A stretch of 64,000 nucleotides of DNA from JACMLD01 sp047602295 (lineage in GTDB: Bacteria > Bacteroidota > Bacteroidia > Chitinophagales > Chitinophagaceae), in assembly GCA_047602295.1 (NCBI GenBank), contig JASGHP010000001.1:2666001-2730000 (forward strand), given 5' to 3'. Positions 8,774 through 18,638 of this stretch are shown here, piece after piece. Below the pieces are notes generated by a model. That model saw only the letters and a list, made by a program, of their open reading frames with translations. It was not told where the DNA came from and ran no database searches. Made by a program: the position numbers and the translations under genes. How positions within the stretch are numbered: position 1 is the stretch's first letter; each line of letters opens with the position of its first letter.

Positions 8774-9121
8774 TTATTGCATATGGTCGTCAACGATCTT
8801 TTGCAATGCATCTAGCCGGAAAGGTTTCCTGATATACCCATCTGCCCTGCAGGCTCTTGCCATTTGGGGAAGATTATCAGCAGCGGACATCAGGATGACG
8901 GGATGCGGTGAAAGACTTGCTTTTAAATTCCTGCAGATGTCCAGACCGCTTTTGTCGTTCAGGTAAACATCAATCAGGAACATATCCGGCAGGCTGTCTT
9001 CACCTGCTTCGTAGGCATTACCGTTATAATCATCGCATACCTGGTAGCCTTTGGACCGGAGCCAGCCTGCTATCAGTTGCAGTAAATCTCTATCGTCTTC
9101 TATAATGTGAATACATGCCAT
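8774..9121 (-). CDS. Stand-alone response-regulator receiver domain, 115 aa
   Basis: A single CheY-like domain: acidic pair EDD at residues 8-10, phospho-acceptor Asp in MFLIDVYLND (about 51), the Ser of LMSAAD and the conserved Lys of YIRKPF (about 99). There is no output domain, so it acts through protein contacts such as phospho-relay or allosteric control of another protein. The nearest kinase, the LytS-type gene at 9423, already has its own LytTR partner and lies on the other strand, so the cognate kinase is unknown. Confidence 0.85.
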   Translation of the reverse strand: MACIHIIEDDRDLLQLIAGWLRSKGYQVCDDYNGNAYEAGEDSLPDMFLIDVYLNDKSGLDICRNLKASLSPHPVILMSAADNLPQMARACRADGYIRKPFRLDALQKIVDDHMQ

Positions 9122-9422
9122 AACAATAAGGATACAAGAATATTGCCAGCAGCAACCGGGGAGGTTGGAATTTAAGTAAGTGCATCATGAAAGATGATGC
9201 CGGGGCTGTGCCTGTTGCCGCACCTACTCACCACCACCGGGAGGCGACAATTTGCAGAGGCGTTTCGGACAGTTTGGCGACTTACCCTTTCTTTTCTGAT
9301 AACCACCCTTTCGGCATGCAGACTACCCAGTAGCAGCGCATTCCCGCGCCCATCGTTGTAGCTTTGAACGGTACCGGCAAAAGGGCGTACCTTCAAAACA
9401 ATCATGCCGGAAAACATTTTTC
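9122..9422. other. Divergent promoter region with second copy of the 34-bp repeat
   Basis: Copy 2 of the 34-bp repeat is at 9240-9273. A reverse open frame at 9172-9417 covers most of the gap but looks like chance. TTTG at 9363 followed 21 bases later by TACCTTCA is a possible promoter for the kinase gene at 9423. Confidence 0.4.
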
Positions 9423-11519
9423 ATGAAGGCATCCCTCTACATATGGTTCGCAGGTTTGCTGTTAACGGGATTTGTGGCTACTGCGCAAATTCCTGCCAGT
9501 CAAAAAGCCGTCTCAAAAGTTGCTGCCTGGAATCAACGCAGTGCAGCCTTCATAAAGACGGAACAAAAGGATTCAGCTGCTTATTATGCGGAACTCGCCC
9601 GGCAGGAGGCCTTACAAACAAACGATACCAACGGGTTGGCGCTGGCGCTGTTGCACCAGGCACGCATCGTAAAACATTTTGATGATAATTTCCGGTTATC
9701 TGAGCAATTGTCGCGGCAGGCCATGGAATTGGCGGAACTTATACCCAACAACCCTTTACTGAAGCAGATCTATTTTGACCTGATTTTTGCGCTGGGTTCG
9801 CAAAGCCGCTTCGGGGAAGCCGAGCTGTACACCAACAAACAGTACGAACTCTGTAAAAAGCTGGGAGACGCGGATGGTATGTTCGATGCACTCTGCAGTT
9901 TATTCGCTTTACATAAAGATGCCGGCGATTATGAGCAGGCTTTTTATTTTGTGCGTACCCGGCGGCAATTAGCCCTGGAATCCGGTAAACCTTATTGGGT
10001 ACAATCCGCTTTTATCAGTGAAGGTGAACTGGATATGAAGGTAGACGATTATGCTGCGGCGCTGGAAAATTACCGCCAAGCCATCCAATTGGACAACCCG
10101 TCTTTACAACAACGGCGCCAGCAGGAAGATTTTGATATCTGGTTCAGGATGGAGTATGCAGAGATATTCAGCCACTTGCTGCAGTTTGATTCTGCCTGGC
10201 ATTATTACGAGTTGTACAAACCTTCGCGTACAGATGACCGTTACTACCGGGTTTACCTCGTCAGTACGGGGGAGTATTATTTTCTGCGCAAGGAATATAA
10301 TATGGCCCTGGATAATTTCCAACGCGGGCTTTTGCTGCACCAGCAACTCAATGATCGCAACGAGATTCAACGTACGCTGGTATTTATCGCCAAAACCTGC
10401 CTGGCCCTGTCCCGGGAAAACGAGGCCCTGCAGTATGCCCGTCAAGGATTGGAGCTGGCCGGTTTTACCAAAGCCAAACAAATTGCCCGCGATTGTTACC
10501 AGGTAATGTATACCGCGTTTGACCGCAAGCACCAGTCGGATAGTGCCAATGTGTATTTCAGGAAGTGGGTGGCCCTCAATGAAGCGGTCGGCAATGAAAA
10601 GACCCGGGTAAAAATGGCGGTGGCCAGTTATGAACAGAAAATAGCCCTGCTTGACAAGGAAAAGCTTTTGCAAGAGCAGATTCTATTACAAAGTAAACAG
10701 CAAAAACGTTTCCTGCTGGCAGGTATTGGCGTCGTAATTATACTTGCACTCGCGTTGCTGAGCAATATTTTATTGAAACGGAAAAACCAGGCGCACCGCA
10801 TCCAACTTGCAGAAACGGAACTGGCACTGCAAAAAGAAGCTGCTGCCAAAGCCAGTGCCGCCCTGCAGCAAAAAGCCATTGAACTGGAAATGCAGGCCCT
10901 GCGTTCGCAAATGAACCCGCATTTCATTTTCAATTCGCTTAATGCTATCAACCGCTTTGTGCTGCAAAACAACCAGGCGCAGGCATCGGAATACCTGACC
11001 AAGTTCTCTAAGCTGGTGCGTATGATTTTACAGAATTCCCAAGCGGCATTGATTACCCTTGACAGTGAGCTGGAAGCGCTGCGACTCTACCTCGAACTGG
11101 AAGCCATCCGTTTTAATCACCGGTTTGATTTTACCATTCATGTAGCAACGGATTTGGACGCGGATACGATCAAGGTGCCGCCGCTGGTGATCCAGCCCTA
11201 TGCGGAAAATGCCATCTGGCATGGGCTGATGCAAAAAGCAGCAAAAGGCTCGCTTTCGATAGCACTTTATGAGGAGGACGATCAACTCTGCTGCTGCATC
11301 ACCGATGATGGTATTGGCCGGGAAAAGGCGGCTGCGCTTAAAAGTAAATCTGCTATCACCCATAAATCGATGGGGATGAAGTTAACGGCCAGCCGCATTG
11401 AGCTCTTGCACCAGGAAAAGGCTTGCCATGCGCATATCCATATTGAAGATCTTGTATTGCCAGACGGGAGCCCGGGCGGTACGCGTGTATTATTAAAATT
11501 TCCGCTGCAATATGATTAA
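9423..11519 (+). CDS. LytS-type sensor histidine kinase with TPR-like sensor region, 698 aa
   Basis: Signal peptide at 1-22, then a helical TPR-like region (about 30-415, repeats such as AALENYRQAIQLDNP and DNFQRGLLLHQQLND) facing the periplasm. A transmembrane helix follows at about 429-451 (GVVIILALALLSN), then a coiled coil and a His_kinase (PF06580-type) domain with MNPHFIFNSLNAINRF (His at about 499) and a HATPase with the ENAIWHGLMQKA N-box and DDGIGREKA. This architecture phosphorylates LytTR regulators. The stop overlaps the start of the LytTR gene at 11512 by 8 bp, so the two are translationally coupled partners. The signal is unknown. Confidence 0.93.
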   Translation: MKASLYIWFAGLLLTGFVATAQIPASQKAVSKVAAWNQRSAAFIKTEQKDSAAYYAELARQEALQTNDTNGLALALLHQARIVKHFDDNFRLSEQLSRQAMELAELIPNNPLLKQIYFDLIFALGSQSRFGEAELYTNKQYELCKKLGDADGMFDALCSLFALHKDAGDYEQAFYFVRTRRQLALESGKPYWVQSAFISEGELDMKVDDYAAALENYRQAIQLDNPSLQQRRQQEDFDIWFRMEYAEIFSHLLQFDSAWHYYELYKPSRTDDRYYRVYLVSTGEYYFLRKEYNMALDNFQRGLLLHQQLNDRNEIQRTLVFIAKTCLALSRENEALQYARQGLELAGFTKAKQIARDCYQVMYTAFDRKHQSDSANVYFRKWVALNEAVGNEKTRVKMAVASYEQKIALLDKEKLLQEQILLQSKQQKRFLLAGIGVVIILALALLSNILLKRKNQAHRIQLAETELALQKEAAAKASAALQQKAIELEMQALRSQMNPHFIFNSLNAINRFVLQNNQAQASEYLTKFSKLVRMILQNSQAALITLDSELEALRLYLELEAIRFNHRFDFTIHVATDLDADTIKVPPLVIQPYAENAIWHGLMQKAAKGSLSIALYEEDDQLCCCITDDGIGREKAAALKSKSAITHKSMGMKLTASRIELLHQEKACHAHIHIEDLVLPDGSPGGTRVLLKFPLQYD

Positions 11520-12261
11520 TATGATTAAAGCGATTATCATAGACGACGAGGAGCATTGCCTGGAAACACTTTCCCTGCAATTGAAACAGTTTTGCCCGGG
11601 AGTAACCGTGGCCGAACAATGCCCTTCTGCACGGCAGGGGATTGACGCAATACAAAAATATACACCCGACCTGGTTTTCCTGGATATAGAGATGCCGGGG
11701 ATGAACGGTTTTGAACTATTGGAGCAATTACCCCGCATTGATTTCTCCATTGTATTCACCACCAGTTATGATCAATATGCCATCAAAGCCATCCGTTTCA
11801 GTGCACTTGATTATTTGCTTAAGCCGGTTGACCCGAAGGACCTGGTAGCCGCCGTACAAAAAATACAGCAACAAAAACAGTTGCCCCTTGCCGAACAATT
11901 TCAATTGTTACTCGCACAACTGAAAGGTAACCGTGGACAGTTGACCAAGACCGCCCTGCCGACAGCCGAAGGATTTGAACTGGTGCCCGCCGATGAGATC
12001 ATGCATTGCGAAGCGAGTGACAATTACACCCATATCTTTCTCAAAAACAAAAAGAAAATAACGGCCTGCCGCACCTTAAAAGAAATTGAAGAACAGCTGA
12101 TGGATTTTCCCCATTTCCTGCGGGTGCATCATTCCTTTATGGTCAACCTCAATGAAGTCACCCGTTATGTGCGCGGCGAGGGCGGTTATCTAATCATGAG
12201 TGATGGCAATACCATCAGTGTATCCCGCAGCCGGAAAGAGGCGCTGCTGAAAAGGTTTTAA
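11512..12261 (+). CDS. LytTR-family response regulator, 249 aa
   Basis: N-terminal receiver domain with acidic pair DDE at residues 11-13, phospho-acceptor Asp58 in FLDIEMPG, and the conserved TTSY and LKPV segments. The C-terminal LytTR DNA-binding domain (about 150-248) shows HCEASDNYTHIFL, CRTLKEIEEQL, FLRVHHSFMVNLN and SRSRKEALLKRF. It binds DNA as a dimer at direct repeats in its targets. ATG at 11512 overlaps the kinase; ATG at 11521 is an alternative. The M1 peptidase follows 69 bp downstream on the same strand and may be a co-transcribed gene or a target. Confidence 0.93.
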   Translation: MINMIKAIIIDDEEHCLETLSLQLKQFCPGVTVAEQCPSARQGIDAIQKYTPDLVFLDIEMPGMNGFELLEQLPRIDFSIVFTTSYDQYAIKAIRFSALDYLLKPVDPKDLVAAVQKIQQQKQLPLAEQFQLLLAQLKGNRGQLTKTALPTAEGFELVPADEIMHCEASDNYTHIFLKNKKKITACRTLKEIEEQLMDFPHFLRVHHSFMVNLNEVTRYVRGEGGYLIMSDGNTISVSRSRKEALLKRF

Positions 12262-12330
12262 CAAAGAGCAGCCGCTTTGGTGTGGGAGATTATTACATTT
12301 ATGGTACCATCAACCCATATTTGTTTGCTC

Positions 12331-13998
12331 ATGGAAAAAGCGAAGTCAGAGTGCGTATTTATTATTTTCACCACCATCGTCTTCATACAATTCAGCGTAG
12401 CGGCACAATCAGGCACTGTTCCATTAGTACCCACAAAAGCAGATACGCTGAATGGTTCTATCACTCCGGAAAGAAAATGGTGGGATGTAAAAAGATATGA
12501 CCTGGCTTTTCAATTGGATCCCGGTAGCCAACGAATTGTTGGGACGAACCAAATTACTTACCAGGTGGTCGGGAAGCGATTGTCACTGATGCAAATCGAC
12601 CTTGTTCAACCAGTAAACATTGACAGTATTTATCAAAGCGGTAAGAAACTGGCTTTTTACCGTACGGGTAATTTTTATTATGTCAGCATCCCCTCGAAAA
12701 AACAAAAAGACAGCCTCCTTATTTATTTTTCCGGGATACCGAAGTCATCTGTCAACCCACCCTGGGATGGTGGCCTTGTCTGGTCAAAGGATTCACTGGG
12801 GCGGCCCTGGTATGCTGTTGCCTGCCAATATTTAGGTGCCAGTGTCTGGTTTCCCTGCAAAAACGCGTTGTATGACGAACCGGATAACGGCGCGTCCATC
12901 GCCATACGGGTGCCGGAGAGCTTAGTGGCGGTGTCCAACGGAAAGCTGCTGCAGCAAATCCGCCATCCGGATAAAACGGTCACCTACCAATGGGGTGTTG
13001 TTAACCCGATCAACCATTACGATATCTGCTTTTATATTGGCAACTATGAACGCATCCATCGTGCTTACCAAGGGGAGAAGGGTGTTTTGTCTATGGATTT
13101 TTGGGTATTGGACTATAACACAGCAAAAGCAAAGGCCCATTTAATCCCTGAGGCGCTGCAAGCGATGCAATCGCTGGAATACTGGTTTGGTCCATACCCT
13201 TTTTATGAAGACGGCAGTAAAATGGTGGACGCGCCTTTTATCGGCATGGAACACCAAAGTGCCATCGCCTATGGGAATAATTATACGAAGGGCACCTATA
13301 AGGGTAAGGATAATTCCGGGACAGGCTGGGGCAAAAAGACCGATCGGCTGGTGGTGCATGAGCTTGCCCATGAGTGGTTCGGTAACAATATTACCGCCAG
13401 TGATATCGCGGATCGCTGGTTACAGGAAGGTTTTGCGGGCCTCGCAGAGCAACTGGTGCTGGAGGATTTATGCGGGAAGCAGGCGGGCCTGGAATTTTTG
13501 ACCGGCCGGTTGCGGCACCTGGAAAACCAGCAACCCGTAATCAGCCGGTATGGCATCAATGAAGACGGGGGCAGTGATGGTTACCTGAAAGGCTGGGGCC
13601 TGATTCATTTGATCCGGCAGATGATGGGCAATGATTCTTCCTTTCGCAGTATGTTACGTGGGTTAAACCAAACTTTTTACCATCAGACAATTAGCTCCGC
13701 GCAGCTGGAAAATTTCATTGCTGCGAAAGCAGGAATCCCCTTGCAAGTGGTATTCGACCAGTACCTGCGCAGCCCTGCCATACCGGTGCTGGAATACGAA
13801 GCCACCGGCGATTCTTTTCATTACCGGTTCAAAAACTGTCATGAAAATTTTTCCCTTCCGGTAAAGACAAACTGGACAGGTGGAGTGGTCATTCATCCGA
13901 CCGTAGGATGGCAAACAACAACAATAAGTACGACCGATCTTAACCGGCCTTTACAGGTGAACTGTAACCTGATTGAAACCGAGGAGGTAAAGCGGTAA
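12331..13998 (+). CDS. M1-family zinc aminopeptidase, exported, 555 aa
   Basis: ATG at 12331 gives a signal peptide (MEKAKSECVFIIFTTIVFIQ, processed near AAQSG); the open frame extends to 12277 but those residues add nothing. The N-terminal beta-sandwich domain spans about 30-215. The catalytic domain has the substrate-anchoring GMEHQSAIAYG motif and the zinc site HELAH-x18-E at about 343-366 (HELAHEWFGNN...RWLQEGFA). It is shorter than full-length M1 enzymes (about 850) and lacks the large C-terminal helical domain, as is common in Bacteroidota members. It probably trims peptides in the periplasm or at the surface. Confidence 0.92.
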   Translation: MEKAKSECVFIIFTTIVFIQFSVAAQSGTVPLVPTKADTLNGSITPERKWWDVKRYDLAFQLDPGSQRIVGTNQITYQVVGKRLSLMQIDLVQPVNIDSIYQSGKKLAFYRTGNFYYVSIPSKKQKDSLLIYFSGIPKSSVNPPWDGGLVWSKDSLGRPWYAVACQYLGASVWFPCKNALYDEPDNGASIAIRVPESLVAVSNGKLLQQIRHPDKTVTYQWGVVNPINHYDICFYIGNYERIHRAYQGEKGVLSMDFWVLDYNTAKAKAHLIPEALQAMQSLEYWFGPYPFYEDGSKMVDAPFIGMEHQSAIAYGNNYTKGTYKGKDNSGTGWGKKTDRLVVHELAHEWFGNNITASDIADRWLQEGFAGLAEQLVLEDLCGKQAGLEFLTGRLRHLENQQPVISRYGINEDGGSDGYLKGWGLIHLIRQMMGNDSSFRSMLRGLNQTFYHQTISSAQLENFIAAKAGIPLQVVFDQYLRSPAIPVLEYEATGDSFHYRFKNCHENFSLPVKTNWTGGVVIHPTVGWQTTTISTTDLNRPLQVNCNLIETEEVKR

Positions 13999-14123
13999 TA
14001 GCGCTGAGCTATATAAAAAAATATATATCATTTTTTTTCTCAGGGTGCAACCCTTTTAGTTGTTGGAGCAACTATTAGTCTGATTATTTTAATCAAATTT
14101 TAATAACAACTAAAAACCAACAC

Positions 14124-14501
14124 ATGGGAATGCTGAAAGAATTCAAGGAATTTGCTATGAAGGGCAATATTGTTGACCTCGCCGTAGCAGTTATCATCGG
14201 TGGTGCTTTTGGTGCCATCATTAGCTCAATGGTAGACGACGTACTCACCCCATTATTACTGGCGCCGGCGCTGAAAGCCGCACACGCCGATGACCTGGAC
14301 AAGCTCGTTTGGGGCGCCGTTAAATACGGTAAGTTCCTGGCTGCCATCATCAAATTCATCATCATTGCCTTTGTGCTCTTCCTGGTGATTAAGGGCATGA
14401 ACAGCACCAAGAAAAAAGAAGTGGCTGCACCGGCTGCGCCTCCTGCGCCTACAGAAACGGAGCGCTTGCTGGCGGCAATACTGGAAGCCGTTAAGAAGTA
14501 A
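14124..14501 (+). CDS. mscL: Large-conductance mechanosensitive channel MscL
   Basis: Opens when membrane tension rises and releases solutes on hypo-osmotic shock. The 125-residue length is usual. The pore helix NIVDLAVAVIIGGAFGAI (residues 15-32) with the signature glycines, the short periplasmic loop and the second helix AAIIKFIIIAFVLFLVIKGM (about 74-93) are all present. The C-terminal helix ERLLAAILEAVKK follows an Ala/Pro linker and forms the cytoplasmic bundle. The upstream 125 bp contain a small dyad AGGGT / ACCCT near 14042-14054. It stands as its own transcription unit with a clear terminator. Confidence 0.96.
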   Translation: MGMLKEFKEFAMKGNIVDLAVAVIIGGAFGAIISSMVDDVLTPLLLAPALKAAHADDLDKLVWGAVKYGKFLAAIIKFIIIAFVLFLVIKGMNSTKKKEVAAPAAPPAPTETERLLAAILEAVKK

Positions 14502-14509
14502 ATGAAAAG

Positions 14510-14534
14510 AGCAGCCTCCGGGCTGCTTTTTTTT
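14510..14534 (+). terminator. Rho-independent terminator of mscL
   Basis: Stem AGCAGCC / GGCTGCT (7 bp) with a 4-base loop TCCG, followed by a run of eight T, starting 9 bp after the mscL stop codon. Confidence 0.9.
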
Positions 14535-14542
14535 GCCTGAGT

Positions 14543-15052
14543 TTATTTAACAAGGAGAGGGGCCGCAGCGGCCTGGTAATAACTACATATTTCCGACGCC
14601 TCTTTATCATCTACCAGGGTCAATTTAGCACTGGCAATGGCCTCGGCTTCCTCCTGCATGCTGCGCATCAATAGTAAGGTGAAGACTTCCTTTTTCTTTT
14701 CGGGACTGATTGATTTTTGTTTTGCTGTAAACTTTTCATACGCGTTTGCCATGGATAACCAGATCCCGATTTCAGCATCCGGATTTTTGTCTTTTTTAAA
14801 ATCGGCCACGGTCTCTTCGATGGATTCCGGGAAGACCTCCGCAAATACCGATTGGATTCGGTTGATTTTTTCCAGTTGTGCGGCGGTTAAGTTTTCCGAT
14901 ACTGCTATTGGTGCTGGTGTTTCTTTAATAGGCCCCGGTGACATGATTACTACCTGGCTTGGTTGTTGGCTATGGCAAGCGGAAAAAACAAGTGCAAACA
15001 AACAAGGGATGCAAAATGCGGCTATAGATACGCGGTAGCAATGGGAGATCAT
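14543..15052 (-). CDS. Lipoprotein of unknown function, 169 aa
   Basis: A signal sequence ending in LVFSAC (Cys26 as the lipidated residue), then a Pro-rich linker and an alpha-helical domain (about 50-165) with charged helices (AAQLEKINRIQSVFAEVFPES, SPEKKKEVFTLLLMRSMQEEAEAIA). No family recognised. The helical part may be a periplasmic scaffold domain. The gene converges on mscL across the mscL terminator. Confidence 0.7.
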   Translation of the reverse strand: MISHCYRVSIAAFCIPCLFALVFSACHSQQPSQVVIMSPGPIKETPAPIAVSENLTAAQLEKINRIQSVFAEVFPESIEETVADFKKDKNPDAEIGIWLSMANAYEKFTAKQKSISPEKKKEVFTLLLMRSMQEEAEAIASAKLTLVDDKEASEICSYYQAAAAPLLVK

Positions 15053-15353
15053 GACGAGAAAAATTGGATGGCCTAAATATAGTATGCGGTCTGCTATTTT
15101 AAAATAAGTGTATTTACCATAACCTAAAATTAATGCAGGGTTGGTGGATAAGATGTTTGTATATTGGCAGTGTAAATTTCAGTAGCGCTTAGGTCAATTG
15201 TTTTATCTCTTCCGCGGACTTACATTCAGTGATTGCACGATTGATTACCTTCCGAGAGACCAAAAATCTAATCCCGGATACATACAGACATAGGCAAATT
15301 ATTGTGCCGGCAAGTTTTTCGCTGTGTTGCCAAAGGCTGGAATCCCGCTACTG
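15053..15353. other. Non-coding gap between lipoprotein and efflux operon
   Basis: No gene, repeat or strong hairpin. A weak stem GGCAA / TTGCC near 15312-15336 follows the last efflux gene on the minus strand. Base composition changes from GC-rich (left) to more AT-rich (right) about here. Confidence 0.4.
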
Positions 15354-18300
15354 TTAAGCCCCCGCAACATCCCCGTTATTATTATTTGTAGCCGGCTGGT
15401 TTACCCGCTCTGCTTCGATATCATATTCCAGTTCGGGATCTATGTTTTGTTTTTCAACGCTTTTGTTTTTCTCCATTAATTCCTCATGGTGATCCCGCAG
15501 CCATTGCAATCGTTTCTTGCCATAAGAGAACCGTGTGAACAACACAAACAAAACAGGTACAATAAAAATGGAGATAGATGATGAAGCAATCATGCCGCCA
15601 AGTACGGTCACACCAATAGTATTTCTGGACGCGGCACCTGCTCCGGTTGCCAATGCCAATGGCAATACGCCTAATATAAATGCAAGTGATGTCATTATAA
15701 TAGGACGTATGCGCAAACGCACTGCTTCAAGCGTGGAAGCAATCAATTCTTCACCGCGATCTACCCTTAGCTTGGCAAACTCAACAATAAGGATGGCATT
15801 TTTTGCAGAAAGACCAATTAAGGTAATCAATCCAATCTGTGCATATACATTGTTGGTTAGTGGAGGAATAACAGTAAGTGCAAGGATGGCACCAAATGCA
15901 CTTACAGGAACAGCAAGCAATACAGACAATGGGACAGACCAGCTTTCATACAACGCGGCAAGAAATAGAAAAACAAAAATGATACAAAAGATAAAAATAT
16001 AAATGGTAAGTGAGCCTGCTTTTATCTCTTCATAACTAAGTCCTGAAAAATCGTATTGATAGCCACGTGGCAATGTTCTGGCAGCAAGTGCTCTTATATC
16101 TTCTATGCTTTGCCCGCTGCTATAGCCAGGCGGAATAGCGCCGTCCATTTGCGCAGAACGAAAAATATTGAAGTGCGTAATCAATGGGGCTGCCACTGAA
16201 GGCTGATAACTAATGACAGTACTAAGCGGCAGCATTTGGCCAGCAGCATTGCGTACATAATACTTATCCATATCGCTTACCAATGCCCTGTACATAGTGT
16301 CTGCCTGTATCACCACACGATAGGTTCGGTTGTACAATGTAAAATTATTGACAAACAAACTGCCCATGTAGGCCTGCATAGTGCTAAATACATCAGAGAT
16401 ATTAACGCCAAGCTTCTGGCATTTCTCCCTGTCAACTGTAAGATCGAAACTTGGTGTGTGTGCAGAAAAATAACAATAGGCAGTAGACAATGAAGGAATC
16501 TTTTTTGCTTCTGAAACAAAATGCTGAACATTCTTTTCAAACGCATGAATATCGTCTGTAGAACTTCCCTGCTCTATTTGCATGCTAAAACCTGCTGCTT
16601 GCCCTATGCCACGAATAGGCGGCGGCTGATTCACCACCACGTTGGCATTCTTTATTCCTGCTTTTGCAATACGTTTTCGCAATTCATTCATAATGCCAGG
16701 CACTCTTGTGGAATCATCGGTTCTTTCATCCCATGGTCTCAGCATCACAAACATAGAACCCGCATTGGAAGTAGCGCCACCATTCAATATATTAAAACCT
16801 GAAATGGCGGTGTAGTGCATCACACCAGGCGTCTTTCCTACAATGTCCATCAGCTTGTTCATGACAGCTACCGATTGCGTGGTAGAGGAGGCATCAGGCA
16901 ATTGGTAAGTAACATACAAGCGGCCGCCGTCTTCAGCAGGAATAAAACCTGATGGTTTTGTTTTGAAAAGAAACCAGGTGCCAGCACAGATACACAACAA
17001 AATAATTACTACCAGTTTCGAATAATTGATGCTGTGTTTAACACCGTTGGTATAGCGATTGGTAAAACGATCAAACCATTTGTCAAATCCTGCAAAAAAT
17101 CTTTGCAGCAGGTTTTTCTTTTTATCAGGAACTGTTGGCTTCAATAATAACGTGCATAATGCAGGTGTGAGCGACAATGCAATAAATGCAGAAATGATAA
17201 CTGAAATAGCAATAGTGATGGCAAACTGCTGATACAATCTTCCAACAATACCTGGAATAAACCCAACAGGTACAAAAACAGAAGCCAGTATCAATGCAAT
17301 GGCAACTACCGGCGCAGAAATTTCTTTCATGGCCATATAAGTGGCTTCTTTTGGAGACATGTGCTGCTCGTCTATAAAATGCTGCACTGCCTCTACTACA
17401 ATAATGGCATCATCCACCACAATACCAATTGCCAGTACAAAACCAAACATGGTAAGCGTATTGATGGTGAAACCGAGTGGGATAAAAAAACAGAAAGTTG
17501 CCAGTATAGAAACAGGAATGGCAAGAATGGGTATTAAAGTTGATCTAAGGTTTTGCAGGAACAGGAACACTACTATTGCTACAAGGCCAAGGGCTTTTAG
17601 CAAGGTGCCAACCACTTCCTGCATGGAAGTTTTTATAATAGTGACAGACTCAAATGGAACTGCATAATCAACATCTGCAGGAAAAGACTTTTTTAATTCT
17701 TTCAACGCTGCATATACATTGTCTGCAGTCTGCAAGGCATTGCTACCCGGGCTCTGAAAGATTATCAGCAATGAACAACGGTTTCCATCAACAAATGCAT
17801 TACTTGAGAAAGTAAATTTTCCCAACTCAACCCTGGCCACATCTTTTAAATAAACAAGTTGCCCGTTAGCGGGATTAGATTTGATGATTATCTTTTCATA
17901 GTCGGCAGGTTTGCTTAGCATGCCATTTACCAGCAAGGTCTTCTCCTGTGTTTGCGAAGAAAGCTGTGGCGGCGCACCAGTTGAACCAGCAGCTACGTAT
18001 ACATTCTGTGCATTTAATGCAGTGGTTATATCGCCAGGTGTTAAACCATAAGATGCCATCTTATCGGGGTTCAACCATATGCGCATGCTGAACTGATCCG
18101 TTCTTGCTGTAACGTCTCCCACACCTGGCACACGGAGTAAAGCATCTTCTATAAATACATTGGTATAGTTGTCGAGGAAAGTAATATCATGTGTCCGTTT
18201 GGGAGAATAAATAGCCACCAGCATTAATTGATCCGGGTTACTCGCCCGCACTGTTAAGCCAATCTTGCTTACTACAGAAGGCAGTGATGGTCCGGCAATG

Positions 18301-18638
18301 CCCACACGGTTCTGAACATTCAGTGCTGCAATATGTACATTGGTGCCTGTTTTAAAAGTAACACGCAAATTCATGCCCCCTGTATTGGTGCTGGTGCTTT
18401 GCATGTATTCCATACCGCGGGTGCCATTCACCTGCTCTTCTATCGGTATGGCTACTGTTTGCTCTACTGTTTGTGCATCAGCGCCTGTGTAGTTGCCGCT
18501 TACCGAAACACTGGGCGGGGAAATATTCGGATACTGATCTACCGCCAGTGTAAATGCAGCTATGGTTCCAGAGATCATTAGAACCACTGAAATAACAATA
18601 GCTGTTACTGGTCTTTTTATAAACGTGTTGGCAATCAT
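15354..18638 (-). CDS. RND multidrug efflux transporter, second pump subunit (HAE1 type), 1094 aa
   Basis: Inner-membrane proton-driven pump that passes substrates to the adaptor and outer-membrane channel of the same operon. It starts MIANTFIKRPVTAIVIS, with the DQYPNISPP and GADAQTVEQTV motifs of the AcrB family. The proton-relay aspartates lie in TM4 (GIVVDDAIIVVEA, about 407-408), and the PWDER motif and the second half with GLSAKNAILIVEFAK are present. The hydrophilic C-terminal tail (about 1050-1094) is Asn-rich. Its ATG overlaps the stop of the preceding RND gene by 4 bp (ATGA), so the two are translationally coupled. It is clearly similar to that neighbour along its full length. Confidence 0.95.
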   Translation of the reverse strand: MIANTFIKRPVTAIVISVVLMISGTIAAFTLAVDQYPNISPPSVSVSGNYTGADAQTVEQTVAIPIEEQVNGTRGMEYMQSTSTNTGGMNLRVTFKTGTNVHIAALNVQNRVGIAGPSLPSVVSKIGLTVRASNPDQLMLVAIYSPKRTHDITFLDNYTNVFIEDALLRVPGVGDVTARTDQFSMRIWLNPDKMASYGLTPGDITTALNAQNVYVAAGSTGAPPQLSSQTQEKTLLVNGMLSKPADYEKIIIKSNPANGQLVYLKDVARVELGKFTFSSNAFVDGNRCSLLIIFQSPGSNALQTADNVYAALKELKKSFPADVDYAVPFESVTIIKTSMQEVVGTLLKALGLVAIVVFLFLQNLRSTLIPILAIPVSILATFCFFIPLGFTINTLTMFGFVLAIGIVVDDAIIVVEAVQHFIDEQHMSPKEATYMAMKEISAPVVAIALILASVFVPVGFIPGIVGRLYQQFAITIAISVIISAFIALSLTPALCTLLLKPTVPDKKKNLLQRFFAGFDKWFDRFTNRYTNGVKHSINYSKLVVIILLCICAGTWFLFKTKPSGFIPAEDGGRLYVTYQLPDASSTTQSVAVMNKLMDIVGKTPGVMHYTAISGFNILNGGATSNAGSMFVMLRPWDERTDDSTRVPGIMNELRKRIAKAGIKNANVVVNQPPPIRGIGQAAGFSMQIEQGSSTDDIHAFEKNVQHFVSEAKKIPSLSTAYCYFSAHTPSFDLTVDREKCQKLGVNISDVFSTMQAYMGSLFVNNFTLYNRTYRVVIQADTMYRALVSDMDKYYVRNAAGQMLPLSTVISYQPSVAAPLITHFNIFRSAQMDGAIPPGYSSGQSIEDIRALAARTLPRGYQYDFSGLSYEEIKAGSLTIYIFIFCIIFVFLFLAALYESWSVPLSVLLAVPVSAFGAILALTVIPPLTNNVYAQIGLITLIGLSAKNAILIVEFAKLRVDRGEELIASTLEAVRLRIRPIIMTSLAFILGVLPLALATGAGAASRNTIGVTVLGGMIASSSISIFIVPVLFVLFTRFSYGKKRLQWLRDHHEELMEKNKSVEKQNIDPELEYDIEAERVNQPATNNNNGDVAGA

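Noticed and set aside
9172..9417. 81-aa reverse open frame in the gap before the LytS-type kinase
   Set aside because: Covers a dispersed repeat and the probable kinase promoter; no protein-like features.
14042..14070. ECF-type promoter GCAACC before mscL
   Set aside because: No matching -10 element at the right distance; left as a note in the mscL entry.
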